Below the pieces are notes generated by a model. That model did not search any database. It was not told the DNA's origin and worked only from the letters and a program-made list of their open reading frames with translations. Source: Citrus sinensis (lineage: Eukaryota; Streptophyta; Magnoliopsida; Sapindales; Rutaceae). From it: a DNA stretch of 64,000 nucleotides. The translations under genes and the position numbers were made by a program. This document shows, one piece after another, positions 45,168-55,326 of the stretch (its first letter is position 1; every line of letters starts with the position of its first letter). The stretch spans positions 7,564,001-7,628,000 of the forward strand of contig NC_068563.1 in the NCBI RefSeq assembly GCF_022201045.2. Reading direction: 5' to 3'.

Positions 45168-45446
45168 CTACAGTCTGCTAGTTAGATCCATGAATACTTT
45201 TTCGCTGCATGGTATTGTGAGACCACCCATAGGATGATCAAACCCGAACTCCTCTTCTGCCTGACTCAGCAAATTCTGAAAGGATGGGTGCTTCAGGTAT
45301 GAAACAGGAACCACAAATCTGCTCTTTTCAATCTCTCCGACATAGACAGCTAAGTGTCCTTTTGGCACAGTTGAGGCCTCTGAAACCATAAGAGCACGCC
45401 TTAGAGCCTGCTTGGCGTTAACAATCCTGAGGAAGCGGATAGCCAT
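45168..45446 (-). CDS. SAUR family auxin-responsive protein, MAIRF type
   Basis: Intronless, 92 residues from the ATG at 45446 ([19 protein letters not shown]). An in-frame ATG nine codons upstream is less likely because the MAIRF start is shared by all close relatives. The full SAUR domain is present: [40 protein letters not shown], then [20 protein letters not shown] and a terminal SRL. All usual conserved positions are kept, so this is probably the functional counterpart of the gene at 20334-20612, with which it shares promoter sites and the gene order of the duplicated block. The expected role is auxin-stimulated cell expansion through PP2C.D inhibition. Confidence 0.95.
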   Translation of the reverse strand: MAIRFLRIVNAKQALRRALMVSEASTVPKGHLAVYVGEIEKSRFVVPVSYLKHPSFQNLLSQAEEEFGFDHPMGGLTIPCSEKVFMDLTSRL

Positions 45447-45555
45447 GGCTAAGAATTGTGAAGTACTTTGCAAGTTTTACGTAAAATTTTGAAAATGGAA
45501 AAGAAACTGAGGAAAGCAGATGAAACTTTGCTATGGATGGCTATCCTTAGACCCG

Positions 45556-45807
45556 ATATATATAGAACTAAACTTCTCTGGCCAGTGATATGAGATATGT
45601 TTGAATGGTGTAAAGACAACGAAAATGGGGCCGATTTAAGGACATATGCAACAAAGAATCACATGGTTCTGCCTCCCAACTAATGATAAGGTTTCGGCAA
45701 GACTTGTACTGAGAAATAATTGATTGCAACTCATTGTGGCCTACCATTCAAGGGAAAAAAACAGATTTTGCATTATTAGATACAGATAATTGTTAATGGC
45801 CTGTCGG
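45556..45807 (-). promoter_or_regulatory. promoter module of the SAUR at 45168-45446
   Basis: A TATATATATA box (45556-45565) lies 110 bp before the ATG. CACATGGTTCTGCCTCCCAA starts at 45660 and continues CTAATGATAAGGTTT. TGTCGG is at 45802-45807. Matching sites in the same order precede the SAURs at 20612 and, without TGTCGG, at 50156. Confidence 0.6.
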
Positions 45808-45809
45808 TC

Positions 45810-47185
45810 GTGAAATAAGACCAAATTGACCATTTTGATGAAACTCTATATGTAACAAGAGAATAAATAAACAATATTATTGCTAAAATTTTCGCACAAA
45901 ACCATATGCTGTTGCGAACCAATTTTGTTTCACTGAGCTGCTAGAAAAGTCGTCAGCTCATCTGACGGTGTTTCTTCAATCTGGACCAGCGTTTGAAAGA
46001 TTGACAGGTTGAATGGAAGCTTCAAGCAACCTAACATGTGATATTCTTTTTTTATCAGAATCACACAGATTAGAAAATAAAAATAAATTATTTCAACTTC
46101 AATGTCTTCGTTGGTAGAAAATATATGGGTAATCACACTGCTTAACTACTCAAAGAGTAGATAATCTAATCTAACAATGAGAACTATCATATATGTATTA
46201 AGTCGTATGGCTCTATCTACATAATCATTTCACATAACTGTCTCTGTATGGTTCAATATCCATTAACACATCTTTCAGCCAGTTGAGCTTCAATTAGTGG
46301 CTGGTTTTGGGCAGAAAATATGGTCAGTCCGAACTCTATAAATTTTCAAAGTATTTGAAAAAATCAATACTTTTTTCCTTCCCTACCACAAGCTTTAATG
46401 TCAGAATTATATATCTTAACTGAGGTTCTGGTACATATTTTTGCAAGCAAGTAAATCTATATTTTCAACTTATGAGCACAAATGCTAAGGATGTTCCATT
46501 CAGTGTAGTGATTCCCTTCAGTCTGTTAAAATGAAGACAAAGGCATGATTCATTGTGTTATCTCCACTAGGCGTATGATAAATTTCTTTTTACTTCAGTA
46601 GAAAAACTTTCTATTTTGTGCTTCACTGGTGCCACCTGTTCAATGCACGTGAAGCATGGTACTGCTTACCGGCGTTACAGCTGAACCTTCTTTAAACCTG
46701 CAAAATGCTGTGGCCATGATACTACTAGTTCAACGAAATAACTCTATCTTTGCAGTGTCCAATTCTAGATCATGTTTTACTCTTTTCAGTTTCCCTGTAT
46801 GAAAATATTACAGATTTAGGAAACTGATCATAGTCACTTGGTCTTGCTGATTGTTCGATTAAACTCAAGTATTCAGTGCCCATATTTTTAGTTATTATCA
46901 GGTAGTGAAGGATGGATAAGCTCTGGACGCATGAAAAAGAGAGAATGATCAGTGATCAATTAGCCGATGGACAACGATGAATGGGATGCCCATCATTCAC
47001 TGATGCTGTACTACTAAATTTTTGAGAATATGATATAAATTGAGACAGAATCCATCTTCCAAATTATAACGTTAATTTCATTTCCTCTTCTCAAGGAAGA
47101 AAAAGTATAATAAAATTTTGTACAAGATATTAAGATTTTTCTAATCTACAAAATAGTGCCCACTGAATACTGTTAATGTCCTCTC
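45810..47185. other. intergenic spacer of the second SAUR pair
   Basis: No gene recognised. It aligns piecewise with 20960-22590, the matching spacer of the first pair. Confidence 0.5.
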
Positions 47186-47488
47186 TCATTGCTCATTTAA
47201 TCGAGAAATGAGATCAATGAAGATGTCTTCTCTGCAAGGAATTGTGAGACCACCCATTGGATGATGAAATCCAAATTCTTCTTCAGCTTGACTCAACAAG
47301 TCTTGGAATGGAGACTGGTTCAAATATGATACTGGAATCATGAATCTTTTCATCTCATTTTCCCCCACATAAACTGCAAGGTAGCCTTTGGGAACTTCTG
47401 TTGCTGTCATAGCTGATTGGCTAGCCTTAAATGAAGACAGTCGAAGAATTTTCTTAGCTTGAACAATACCAGGCAAACGGAAACCCAT
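47186..47488 (-). CDS. SAUR family auxin-responsive protein, MGFR type
   Basis: Intact, intronless, 100 residues from ATG 47488 ([20 protein letters not shown]). The SAUR domain is complete: [56 protein letters not shown], then [10 protein letters not shown] serine-rich stretch after the N-terminal helix is longer than in the MAIRF type. It is the unbroken paralogue of the frameshifted copy at 22594-22897 and of the N-terminal fragment at 17731-17844. Three MGFR-type loci therefore exist in the window and only this one looks functional. Confidence 0.95.
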   Translation of the reverse strand: MGFRLPGIVQAKKILRLSSFKASQSAMTATEVPKGYLAVYVGENEMKRFMIPVSYLNQSPFQDLLSQAEEEFGFHHPMGGLTIPCREDIFIDLISRLNEQ

Positions 47489-47610
47489 GTTGATTTGATA
47501 AAACGAGAAAAAAAAATGGATTTAAGAACTTGAAAAATGAAAGGGATTTTAGTGCTTGAGATTTTTAAGTAGAGACTTGGATGCTTGTGAGTTGTGAACC
47601 CAATTACACG

Positions 47611-47739
47611 TTTATATAGATGAAGGGATCTGCAGGAAGTCTTCTGATATGTGGTTTGAGAGTGAAGAGGCGGTTTGGATGCGGAGACATTAGCTCATGA
47701 GTCATGAGGGATCACATGGTTTTGTCTTTCAACTCATAA
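47611..47739 (-). promoter_or_regulatory. promoter module of the SAUR at 47186-47488
   Basis: TATATAAA on the minus strand (47618-47611) is about 123 bp from the ATG. GAGACA is at 47684-47689, and CACATGGTTTTGTCTTTCAA starts at 47713. The set is conserved with the two other MGFR-type loci. Confidence 0.6.
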
Positions 47740-48056
47740 TAAAATTTTCATGGAAAATTTATCAAATTGCAGACATAATACCCTTCCTCCTATGGGACAA
47801 TATGAGCTACAAAGGGACCACATCCAAATCATAAAGAATTGTGGATGTTGACATCTTATCTTCTTAGCTTCACAATAGCTAATTGCTAGATTAAGACATT
47901 ATTGAGAAATTTGAAGTTCAGCTGAAACATGTCATAGTCTATGATACTACAATGAAATAACTTGCTAGACAAGCCATCGTGAAGTTCAGCTGAAGCATGC
48001 CCTACTTTGTAGGTTTCAGTCACCATCCACCTCGTTAAACAGCATGCCACTACTGC
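47740..48056. other. intergenic, left flank of a solo LTR
   Basis: No gene. The end (about 47930-48056) aligns with the corresponding flank near 23600-23690. ACTGC at 48052-48056 is the target duplicate of the LTR that follows. Confidence 0.5.
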
Positions 48057-48883
48057 TGTTGGAAAATTTTTAAAATAAATGTGTCTTATGGTAAAGACAT
48101 GTCCTATTAATTGTACCTTATAGAAAAGGTATCTTTCACTAAAAACATGTCTAATTAAATGATGTCTTGTTGTAAGGACATATCCATTTAATTGTGTCTT
48201 GTAGAAAAAGGTATCTTTTTATTAAATGATATAACTTTTCATGGCAACATTTCACTTAGAGATGCATCATTTCATGGTGACATTTCATTTGAAATGGTGA
48301 TGGTTCAATTTGGACCATTGATTAAAATCAAATCTAGATCCAATGGCCATGAATGAAGGGGTATCATGAAAGATGACAACCCAAATGAGGGGGCACAAGT
48401 ATATCTATAAATAGGGGTTATGTTTAAGTCATTTAGACATAAAATGAATGATCCTACACCACTCTTTTCTTAGCATTCCTTTTTAGTACGAATTTCAACA
48501 CAAAACACCCATTTCTTTTGTGCGTTCACATTCTGCAAGAACAATAGATTGTTTCTTGGCAGGCTTGCAACATTCAAGAGTATTCTGATTTGCTTTCGTC
48601 GATGCACAACGCAAGCAAGCAAACAAGTGCTTCATTATATCTTGGAGGCGTATTTGCTTAACCCATGTGCATCACTCAATTGGTGGGGGCAAATAACGTC
48701 TTAAGGAAAGCGACATTTGTAACGTGCCTTGAAGCACACAAAATTTCTGCAGTTTACTTATTACTATTATTTTTCTTCCTACATATAGAGTTAGTTGTAA
48801 ACACATTACTTTACGTAATAAAGTTCCACCATTATTGTTGTATTTCTCTACATTTGTCATTCCCCACAATTTTACCACCAACA
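48057..48883 (+). mobile_element. copia-type solo LTR, 827 bp
   Basis: Starts TGTTGGAAAATTTT and ends TTTTACCACCAACA (TGTTGG/CCAACA ends are common in copia LTRs). ACTGC at 48052-48056 and 48884-48888 is a perfect 5-bp target duplication. TATA box TATAAATA is at 48406-48413, giving the plus orientation. Removing it restores alignment of the flanks with the sister block near 23690. Confidence 0.92.
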
Positions 48884-48888
48884 ACTGC

Positions 48889-49889
48889 ATTGAGTGTTAT
48901 TGCAGCAGCATCTAGTTTGAGTGGTGAACAACCATTTTTGGAGGACCCATGATCTGGAACAAGCAGAATATTCCAAATTTATACGGGGTTAAATGATCGT
49001 CACGTATCAAATGTTGCCCAAATAGACCTGGTACGTGCCTAGTACATCGACTAATGAATTATCTTGTTTTCTTGTCTTCCTCTAGAATTCACAATGGATT
49101 TATTGATAATATGGCATTGTGTATGAAATTATCATGTCCTTTCCTTTGTCAATGAACAAAGTACCGATGAACCAATTCAATTTGACGATATTTAAAAGAA
49201 AATCTCTAGGAAAATCGACAGTTCAAACAAATCAGACCCCATGAAATCCAGTGATTTCAACAAATAAGTTGAAGGTGTTAATACAAAGCAACTCTATATA
49301 TGCAGCTAAGATATTTGTTAGAAATATATCTCCTGCCTTCTCTATATGCTGCAACTTGTAAGACAGGCCCACGAAGCATGTCCTACAGAGATTTTTATAA
49401 TCTTCAACGGCCTCAGTGCTGTGGAAAATGGACCCTATATCGGATTGTTAATTTATCTGGATAATACTAACAAGATTAATAACTAGAGTTACTCCTCAAG
49501 CAGCATCAGGTCAGTAAACTTGTATTTTTGAATCGTATACACTTGATGTCAGGATGAGATTTTCCTTAATTTGGTTGAATATCAATAACAAATTATATGT
49601 TGTTTTCATTATCACAGTAATATTATTAGGAAGAGTGAACTAATTAATGATGGCTAAAGTGGACTAGTGGAGGAAATAATCATTAAATTGACATTTTATT
49701 AAAATGATAAATATATAAAATCGAATTTCATATCATGTATACGTAAATGAAGCGAAGTTTACATGGATTGCGGCAAACAATCTCAATGTATCCTTTTATA
49801 TTCCAAATTGGTATTGAGTCAATGTTGTAAAAGAGTTAGTCTCATCAAGGTTGGCATTTCCAGATCTTCCAAATCATGTTTCCTGAGGT
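48889..49889. other. intergenic region
   Basis: About 1 kb without a gene. The left part belongs to the duplicated SAUR block; the rest is AT-rich single-copy sequence as far as I can see. Confidence 0.5.
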
Positions 49890-50156
49890 CTACAAGCTGC
49901 TAATGAGATCCATGAACACTTCCTCGCTGCATGGGATCGTGAGACCACCCATAGGATGATCAAACCCGAACTCTTCTTCAGTCTGACTCAGCAAATTCTG
50001 AAATGAAGGATGCTTCAAGTAGGAGATTGGAAGCACAAATCTTTTCTTTGTGGTTTCTCCAACATAAACAACAAAGTGACCTTTGGGCACAATTGTCGCT
50101 TGAGAGCACTTTTCTGTGTTCTTATTACTAACAATTTTAAGCAAGCGGAAACCCAT
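49890..50156 (-). CDS. SAUR family protein with mixed-type sequence
   Basis: Intact, intronless, 88 residues from ATG 50156. The N-terminus is MGFR type ([13 protein letters not shown]), but the body is MAIRF type ([27 protein letters not shown]), and its promoter is also MAIRF type (ATAAGGTTTCAGCAGG). The N-terminal helix region is shorter and less basic than in its neighbours. The core [20 protein letters not shown] and [14 protein letters not shown] are complete, so a working SAUR is likely. Gene conversion or unequal crossing-over between paralogues could explain the mix. Confidence 0.93.
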   Translation of the reverse strand: MGFRLLKIVSNKNTEKCSQATIVPKGHFVVYVGETTKKRFVLPISYLKHPSFQNLLSQTEEEFGFDHPMGGLTIPCSEEVFMDLISSL

Positions 50157-50250
50157 GACTTAAGTCTTTCGAATTATTTGGTGAAAAGATATTGATATAT
50201 GAAACTTGAGAAAGCAAAATTTGACAATTGATGGCTAACCTCTAAGCCAT

Positions 50251-50376
50251 TATATATAGAGAGCAGAGCTTTTCTGGCTAATAAGCTGAATTGGTGTGTG
50301 GAAAATACAGAACTACATATGGGGTCTGATTAAGGAAGAGCCACATGGTTCTGCTTCCCAACTAATTATAAGGTTT
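50251..50376 (-). promoter_or_regulatory. promoter module of the SAUR at 49890-50156
   Basis: TATATATA (50251-50258) is about 95 bp from the ATG. CACATGGTTCTGCTTCCCAA starts at 50343 and continues CTAATTATAAGGTTTCAGCAGG. I found no GAGACA or TGTCGG nearby. Confidence 0.55.
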
Positions 50377-51136
50377 CAGCAGGCTTTTGTATTGTGATCT
50401 CACCCACTGAAACTCATTCTGGCCTACCATGAAAAGAAATAACAATGGCTAGTTGATAAATAATATCATTGTATCATCAGTTGCCAATTTCGACAGATAC
50501 CAAACAGACCATGTGGATGAAATGTTAACTGGTAGAGATGCACATAAGATCCAATTGCTAATTAATTTTTCAGTAAACCGTAGGCTGTGTCTTAAGGTGC
50601 TACCAAGCATGGCAAAAGTCAAATTAATATCAGCTCCTATGACAATGTTTGCTCAACCCGAGCCTAATTTGAAGATAGCATTCAATATTTTTCTTCAATA
50701 CTGTTATATATACTCAAAAATACAATTAAAAATCTTCATTTCATTGTCCAATGTCAGTATTTTAAATAGACCGTATTTGTATAATCACACAACACAACCA
50801 ATTCAAAGGTAAGGAATTTCAAGACTAAACGTGAGACTATATCATAAATGTATCCGCGTTTTGAAAACCTGCATAACTGCGTTTGACTCCTACCATTTTG
50901 AGATCAAGCAAAGAATTCTTTGATAATCTCAATGCCTCCATATAAACTAAAGTAGGAATCTCTTGGTACCTAAGTCAACTTTCAAATAGTTCATGTAGTT
51001 GAGTCAGCATTAAGCTAATCTAAACTTTAATCTGCAAGTTTCTACTCCTTTCGCTAATCAAGTCAAACTACTTAAATTATACAAAACGTTCGAGGAATAA
51101 ATTATAACTTTTTTCCTTCTGCAAAACAAGTTCTAA
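50377..51136. other. intergenic region between the last SAUR and the inverted repeat
   Basis: No supported gene. A frame at 50453-50812 has no recognisable motif. A stretch near 50600 resembles the far-upstream DNA of the other SAURs (GCAAAAGTCAAATTAATATCAGCTC versus about 21055). Confidence 0.45.
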
Positions 51137-52776
51137 TGTGACGCCCTTTATTTGCTTTCCTCTTTTACCCTTATTAACTATTTGCTTACCTCTTTTACAC
51201 CTTATTAGCTTTAATTAAAAAAGAAATTTTCTTAAAACTCAAGTTTTTTTACTTTCTATTTTTTTAAAGTATTTATTAATTAGTAAAAGTATTTAAGAGG
51301 AAGCCATCTTTTTAAGAGGAAGCCGTCTTTTATTTTCTACACTATTATAATCCCTAGAAAAGAAAAAGAAAGAAACATAAGTCTCTGAAGAAGGAAAGAA
51401 AGTTTTATAACTTCTTTACTTGGTGTTTGTCTTAAGGTATTAAGTATTTTTTTGACTTATTTGATTTATTTTTATTAATTGTTTGCCTTTAATTACTCGT
51501 AGTATGAATTGGGTAATATATGTGTGTTTGTAATGTTGTGATGATATGAACAGTCTATATTCTTTGCTTCAAATCGTTTTCTTTATTTAGAATCATGTGA
51601 ATACGTTTACATATCATGAAACTAGACATCCTAAGCTTTCCATTGATAAGTTTTGTGTAAATCTTCTGAGTATGCAAATTGTTATGATTTTTCCAAGTTG
51701 GGTTACTGGTGCTGGAAAATTCCTATTTTCAGCAGCAGTTCTCATTTTTGGAAATTTTTCCTTAAGGTTACACATCTTTAAAAATTATGGAGATTTTTGT
51801 ATCAATAGATCTATGTCTGATATGGTTTCAGATTTAATTTCGTAATTTTAATCATTATGGTTAAATTATTAAAAATCATAACATGCGGCTGCTGCAGATC
51901 TGTAAACTGTTTTCCAGAATTGCAGAAGCTGAAACATTTAACAATTTGGGCTAATTTATGAAAATTAGATGCCACGTTAGGATTTTATAATAAAATTTCA
52001 ATCTTTCCTCTGTCTTTAAAAACTCGAATCGTGATTCTTGGGAGTGTAAAATACAAGATATGAATTTTTAAATTTATGTCTTCAAATCTGGAATTTTCTG
52101 GACATGTTAGATGTTCTCGGAAACCAAATGAATTTAAAATTGTTTCAGGCGTCCAAAAATTATGAATTTTAATTATATGCTTTCTAAATGTGTCTACTGT
52201 AATTAGAAAAAACAAACTGATTATTTCGAGTGCTAGAGAATATTTTATGAATTTCTTAAGTGGCAAAAATCTGTTTTGGTCAATGCTGGACAATTTTGTT
52301 ACTTTGGTGAAAGGCCAATATTCTAACTTGATTTTCACTTGTGCTTATTTTTGTGAAATTTTGTATTGCTAAGCTTGTTCACGGTACCTCTGTAAATTTT
52401 TATGATTTTCCGACATGTGTATAGGTTCTTAAAAATTAGCATGCGCAGGATACTCATGTTTATGTCCAGAATATGTATAAGTATTGAGCTAGTATAAGTG
52501 CTTGTGATTTAAGGATGATTGGGATTATGTTTAAGGTTAGAGATAATATTGATAAGGATATTTTTATAATGATTATAGGACGTGGGTGAGCAGGTTGGGT
52601 TGTTCTTGAGGTATTGAGTTTATTGTTGTGAATCGAGGTAAGTAGATTCATGCATAATGTGTTTTATAATAAATGCAATTTATGTTATAAGAATAATGTT
52701 TAAGTGAAAATTTTTACAAAACTAATTTCTAAAATATCTAAATAATTTTGTAAAATAAAAACACTTTTAAATGTAA
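51137..52776 (+). repeat. left arm of large inverted repeat, LTR-like
   Basis: Starts TGTGACGCCC, a start seen in Del/Tekay gypsy LTRs, with TATTTAAG and a duplicated AAGAGGAAGCC near 51293-51325. From about 51318 it matches the right arm (52831-54042 plus 61886-62074) in inverse orientation at roughly 85-90 percent by eye. Text such as CATCCTAAGCTTTCCATTGAT and GTTATGATTTTTCCAAGTTGG is typical of such LTRs. It has no coding region. The family call is inference. Confidence 0.75.
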
Positions 52777-52830
52777 TATCAATAGCTTGTCTACTTATAC
52801 CAAGATTACACTTTTAAATGTAATATCAAT
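52777..52830. repeat. apex of the inverted repeat with a short direct repeat
   Basis: ACACTTTTAAATGTAATATC (with AAT following) occurs at 52761-52783 and again at 52808-52830, with 24 bp between. The right arm starts immediately after, at 52831. The extra direct copy at the turn point fits a template switch when the arms were joined. Confidence 0.7.
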
Positions 52831-54042
52831 TTACGTTTAAAAGTGTTTTTATTTTAAAAAATTCATTTAAATATTTTAGAGATCAGTTTTGTAAAAAATT
52901 CCTTTTAAACATAATTTTTATATCATAAATTGTATTTATTATAAAACACATCATGCATGAATCTACTTACCTCGATTCGCACCAATCAACTCAATACCTC
53001 AAGAGCAAACCAACGAGCTCACCCATGTCCTATAATCATCATAAAAATATCCTTATCAATATTATCTCTAACCTTAAACATAATTCCAATCATCCTTAAA
53101 TCATCGGCACTTATACCAACGTAATACTTATACATATTCTAGACTTAAACGTGAGTATCCTGCACATGCTGATTTTTTATAACCTATACACATGTTGGAA
53201 GACCATGAAAATTTACAAAGTTACTTTGATCATGCATAGCATTGCTTACAAAATTTCATAAAAATAAGCATAAGTGAAAATCAAGTCAGAATATTGACCT
53301 TTCACCAAAATAACAAAACTGTCCAGCATTGACCAAAACAGACCTTTACCACTTAGGAAATTCATAAAATATTATCTAGTTCTCGAAATAATCCACTTCT
53401 TTTTTCTAATTATAGAAGACAAATTCAGAAAGCATAAATTACAATTTATAATTTTTGGACCCCTGAAACTATTTTAAAAGTATTTTATTTCCGAGAACAC
53501 CTAACCTGTCCGAAAAATTCCAGATTTGAAGACAGAAATTCAAAAATTCACATCTTTTAGTTTACATGCCCAAAAATCGATTTTAGCTTTTTAAAGACAG
53601 AGGAAAGATTGGAATTTCATTATAAAATACTAACTTGGCATGTAATTTATAAATTAGCCCAAACTGTTACATGTTTCAACTTCTGCAATTCTGGAAAACA
53701 GTTTCCAAATCTGCAGCAGCCGCATGTTATGATTTTTAATAATTTACCCATAATGAATAAAATTACGAAATTAAATATGAAATCATATGAGACTTAGATC
53801 TGTTGATAAAAAAATTGCCATAATTTTTAAATACGTGTAACCTTACGGAAACGTTTCTAAAACTGAGAACTGCTGTTAAAAATCGGAATTTTCCAGCACT
53901 AGTAACCCAACTTCGAAAAATCATAACACTTTGCATACTCAGAGGATTTTCAACACAAAAGCTATCAATGGAAAGCTTAGGATGTCTAGTATCATGATTT
54001 GTAAACATATTCATGTGATTCTAATAAAGAAACAATTTGAAG

Positions 54043-54758
54043 TGTTGATGCTGAAATCTGCTCGCCTTTTAGCCGACCAGATTCTTTCACCAACGCTTGT
54101 GTTATCTACTGTTATTCGTTCGCTAAGATTGGAATCGCCCTCCTTTCTCTAAATAAGCCTGCGCTCACAAAAAACGGATCAGAGACGCCGGTGGTTTTGC
54201 CAGCGTAAACCCTCCGATGCCTAAGTTAGCTCAAGGTGTTTACGGGAAAACAAATCAATTTGGGTTCAAGAAGTTTATCTGAAATTTGTAAGAAAATGAT
54301 CTGGATGCAATTTGGCAGCGTTTTCCCTCTCTCCGTTTTTTTTTGTCTTTCTCTCCGTCGAGTTCCTTTTCTTTTATAGCCGCTGTCCCCACGTTTCCGT
54401 TTGCCCTTCCTCCCACCTTTTTCGGGTAATGGCAGCCCTCATGGGACTCTAACCGTTGCATCGTGGCAAACGTGGGAACTTACGTGTCCTTCAACGGTTT
54501 TGGGAAAAGCGTAACGGCCGCGATTCTGTGCTCTGGAAAAAGCGTAACGGCCGCGATTCTGTGCTCTGGGAAAAGCGTAACGGCCGTGGTTCTGTGGGAT
54601 CGTGTTCCCGCTTTCCTGGGGATGAGTATCGGCTCGGCGTACACTTCTGGTCGGTATGTTTCCCTGGTTGCATCCATCTCTGCTCGGTTAATGTTTACCC
54701 CCGTGTTCTGCTCGTACCACAGTAGCATGGCTGACCTGGTGCCTTTGTGTACTCAACA
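54043..54758 (-). repeat. 3' LTR of element 2
   Basis: TGTTGATGCTG to GTACTCAACA on the plus strand. The minus-strand TATA box CTATAAAAG is at about 54379-54371, and the Tat core GGCATCGGAGGG is near 54220. It has three copies of a 33-bp unit (GCGTAACGGCCGCGATTCTG) at about 54506-54598; the sister LTR has two. Confidence 0.95.
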
Positions 54759-54776
54759 CCAGTCCCCCAGTTTCTG
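54759..54776 (-). other. polypurine tract of element 2
   Basis: The minus strand reads CAGAAACTGGGGGACTGG directly before the 3' LTR start, nearly the same as in element 1. Confidence 0.85.
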
Positions 54777-55326
54777 GTCTGGCGAGTAAAATGAGTTAAG
54801 AGCAGAAACTGATGGTTGAATCTCACCAGCCCGGGGAGCTTATCTTCTGGGGAGACTCCGACCTGAGCATGGGCCTAAGTGAACATGTCCATTGTATATC
54901 TGGGCTTATATCTAACCTGGCCTCTTGTAACGGTTGGTGACGTGGCATCTCCAGACTCTTCGTATTTGAAATTTGAAACGACGGGCTATCCGTCCTCGAT
55001 ATATGGGGAGTGAGCTGGCATATCCCATCACTTAAATACTTCCATTTTCCCCCTTTTCGTTTCAAATCCCTAGACTGGAGTCATCATCATCTTGTTATTC
55101 GTTTCTCCGCCGTTAAACAAATTTTCTCTGAACTTTGCTCACTACTTCCAGCGTCCAAAGTATCCGTTTGCTAGGTGTTTTCTTTGTCGCGGCAGCGCTA
55201 TCGGTGTCAGTCTATTCCAGGTATAGCCTTTAACCCTTTCTTTGGCTGTTGTTGTTTGGGTCCTGTGTTACCCCTTTTTGTACCTGTGTACTTGGGTTTG
55301 TATTGGTTTTTCTTTGAAGTTCCGAC

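Noticed and set aside
50453-50812. 119-codon plus-strand frame
   Set aside because: No motif, AT-rich composition, and it lies in the duplicated upstream DNA of SAUR genes. Not supported as a gene.
51597-54014. Similar short frames in both arms of the inverted repeat
   Set aside because: Their likeness (MNTFTYHETRHPKLSID and MNMFTNHDTRHPKLSID) reflects the DNA inverted repeat. The LTR-like context and lack of domains argue against a gene.
54456-54789. Short frames with a repeated GKSVTAAILCS pattern in the LTR of element 2
   Set aside because: The repeat comes from the 33-bp DNA repeat in the LTR (33 is a multiple of 3), not from selection on a protein.
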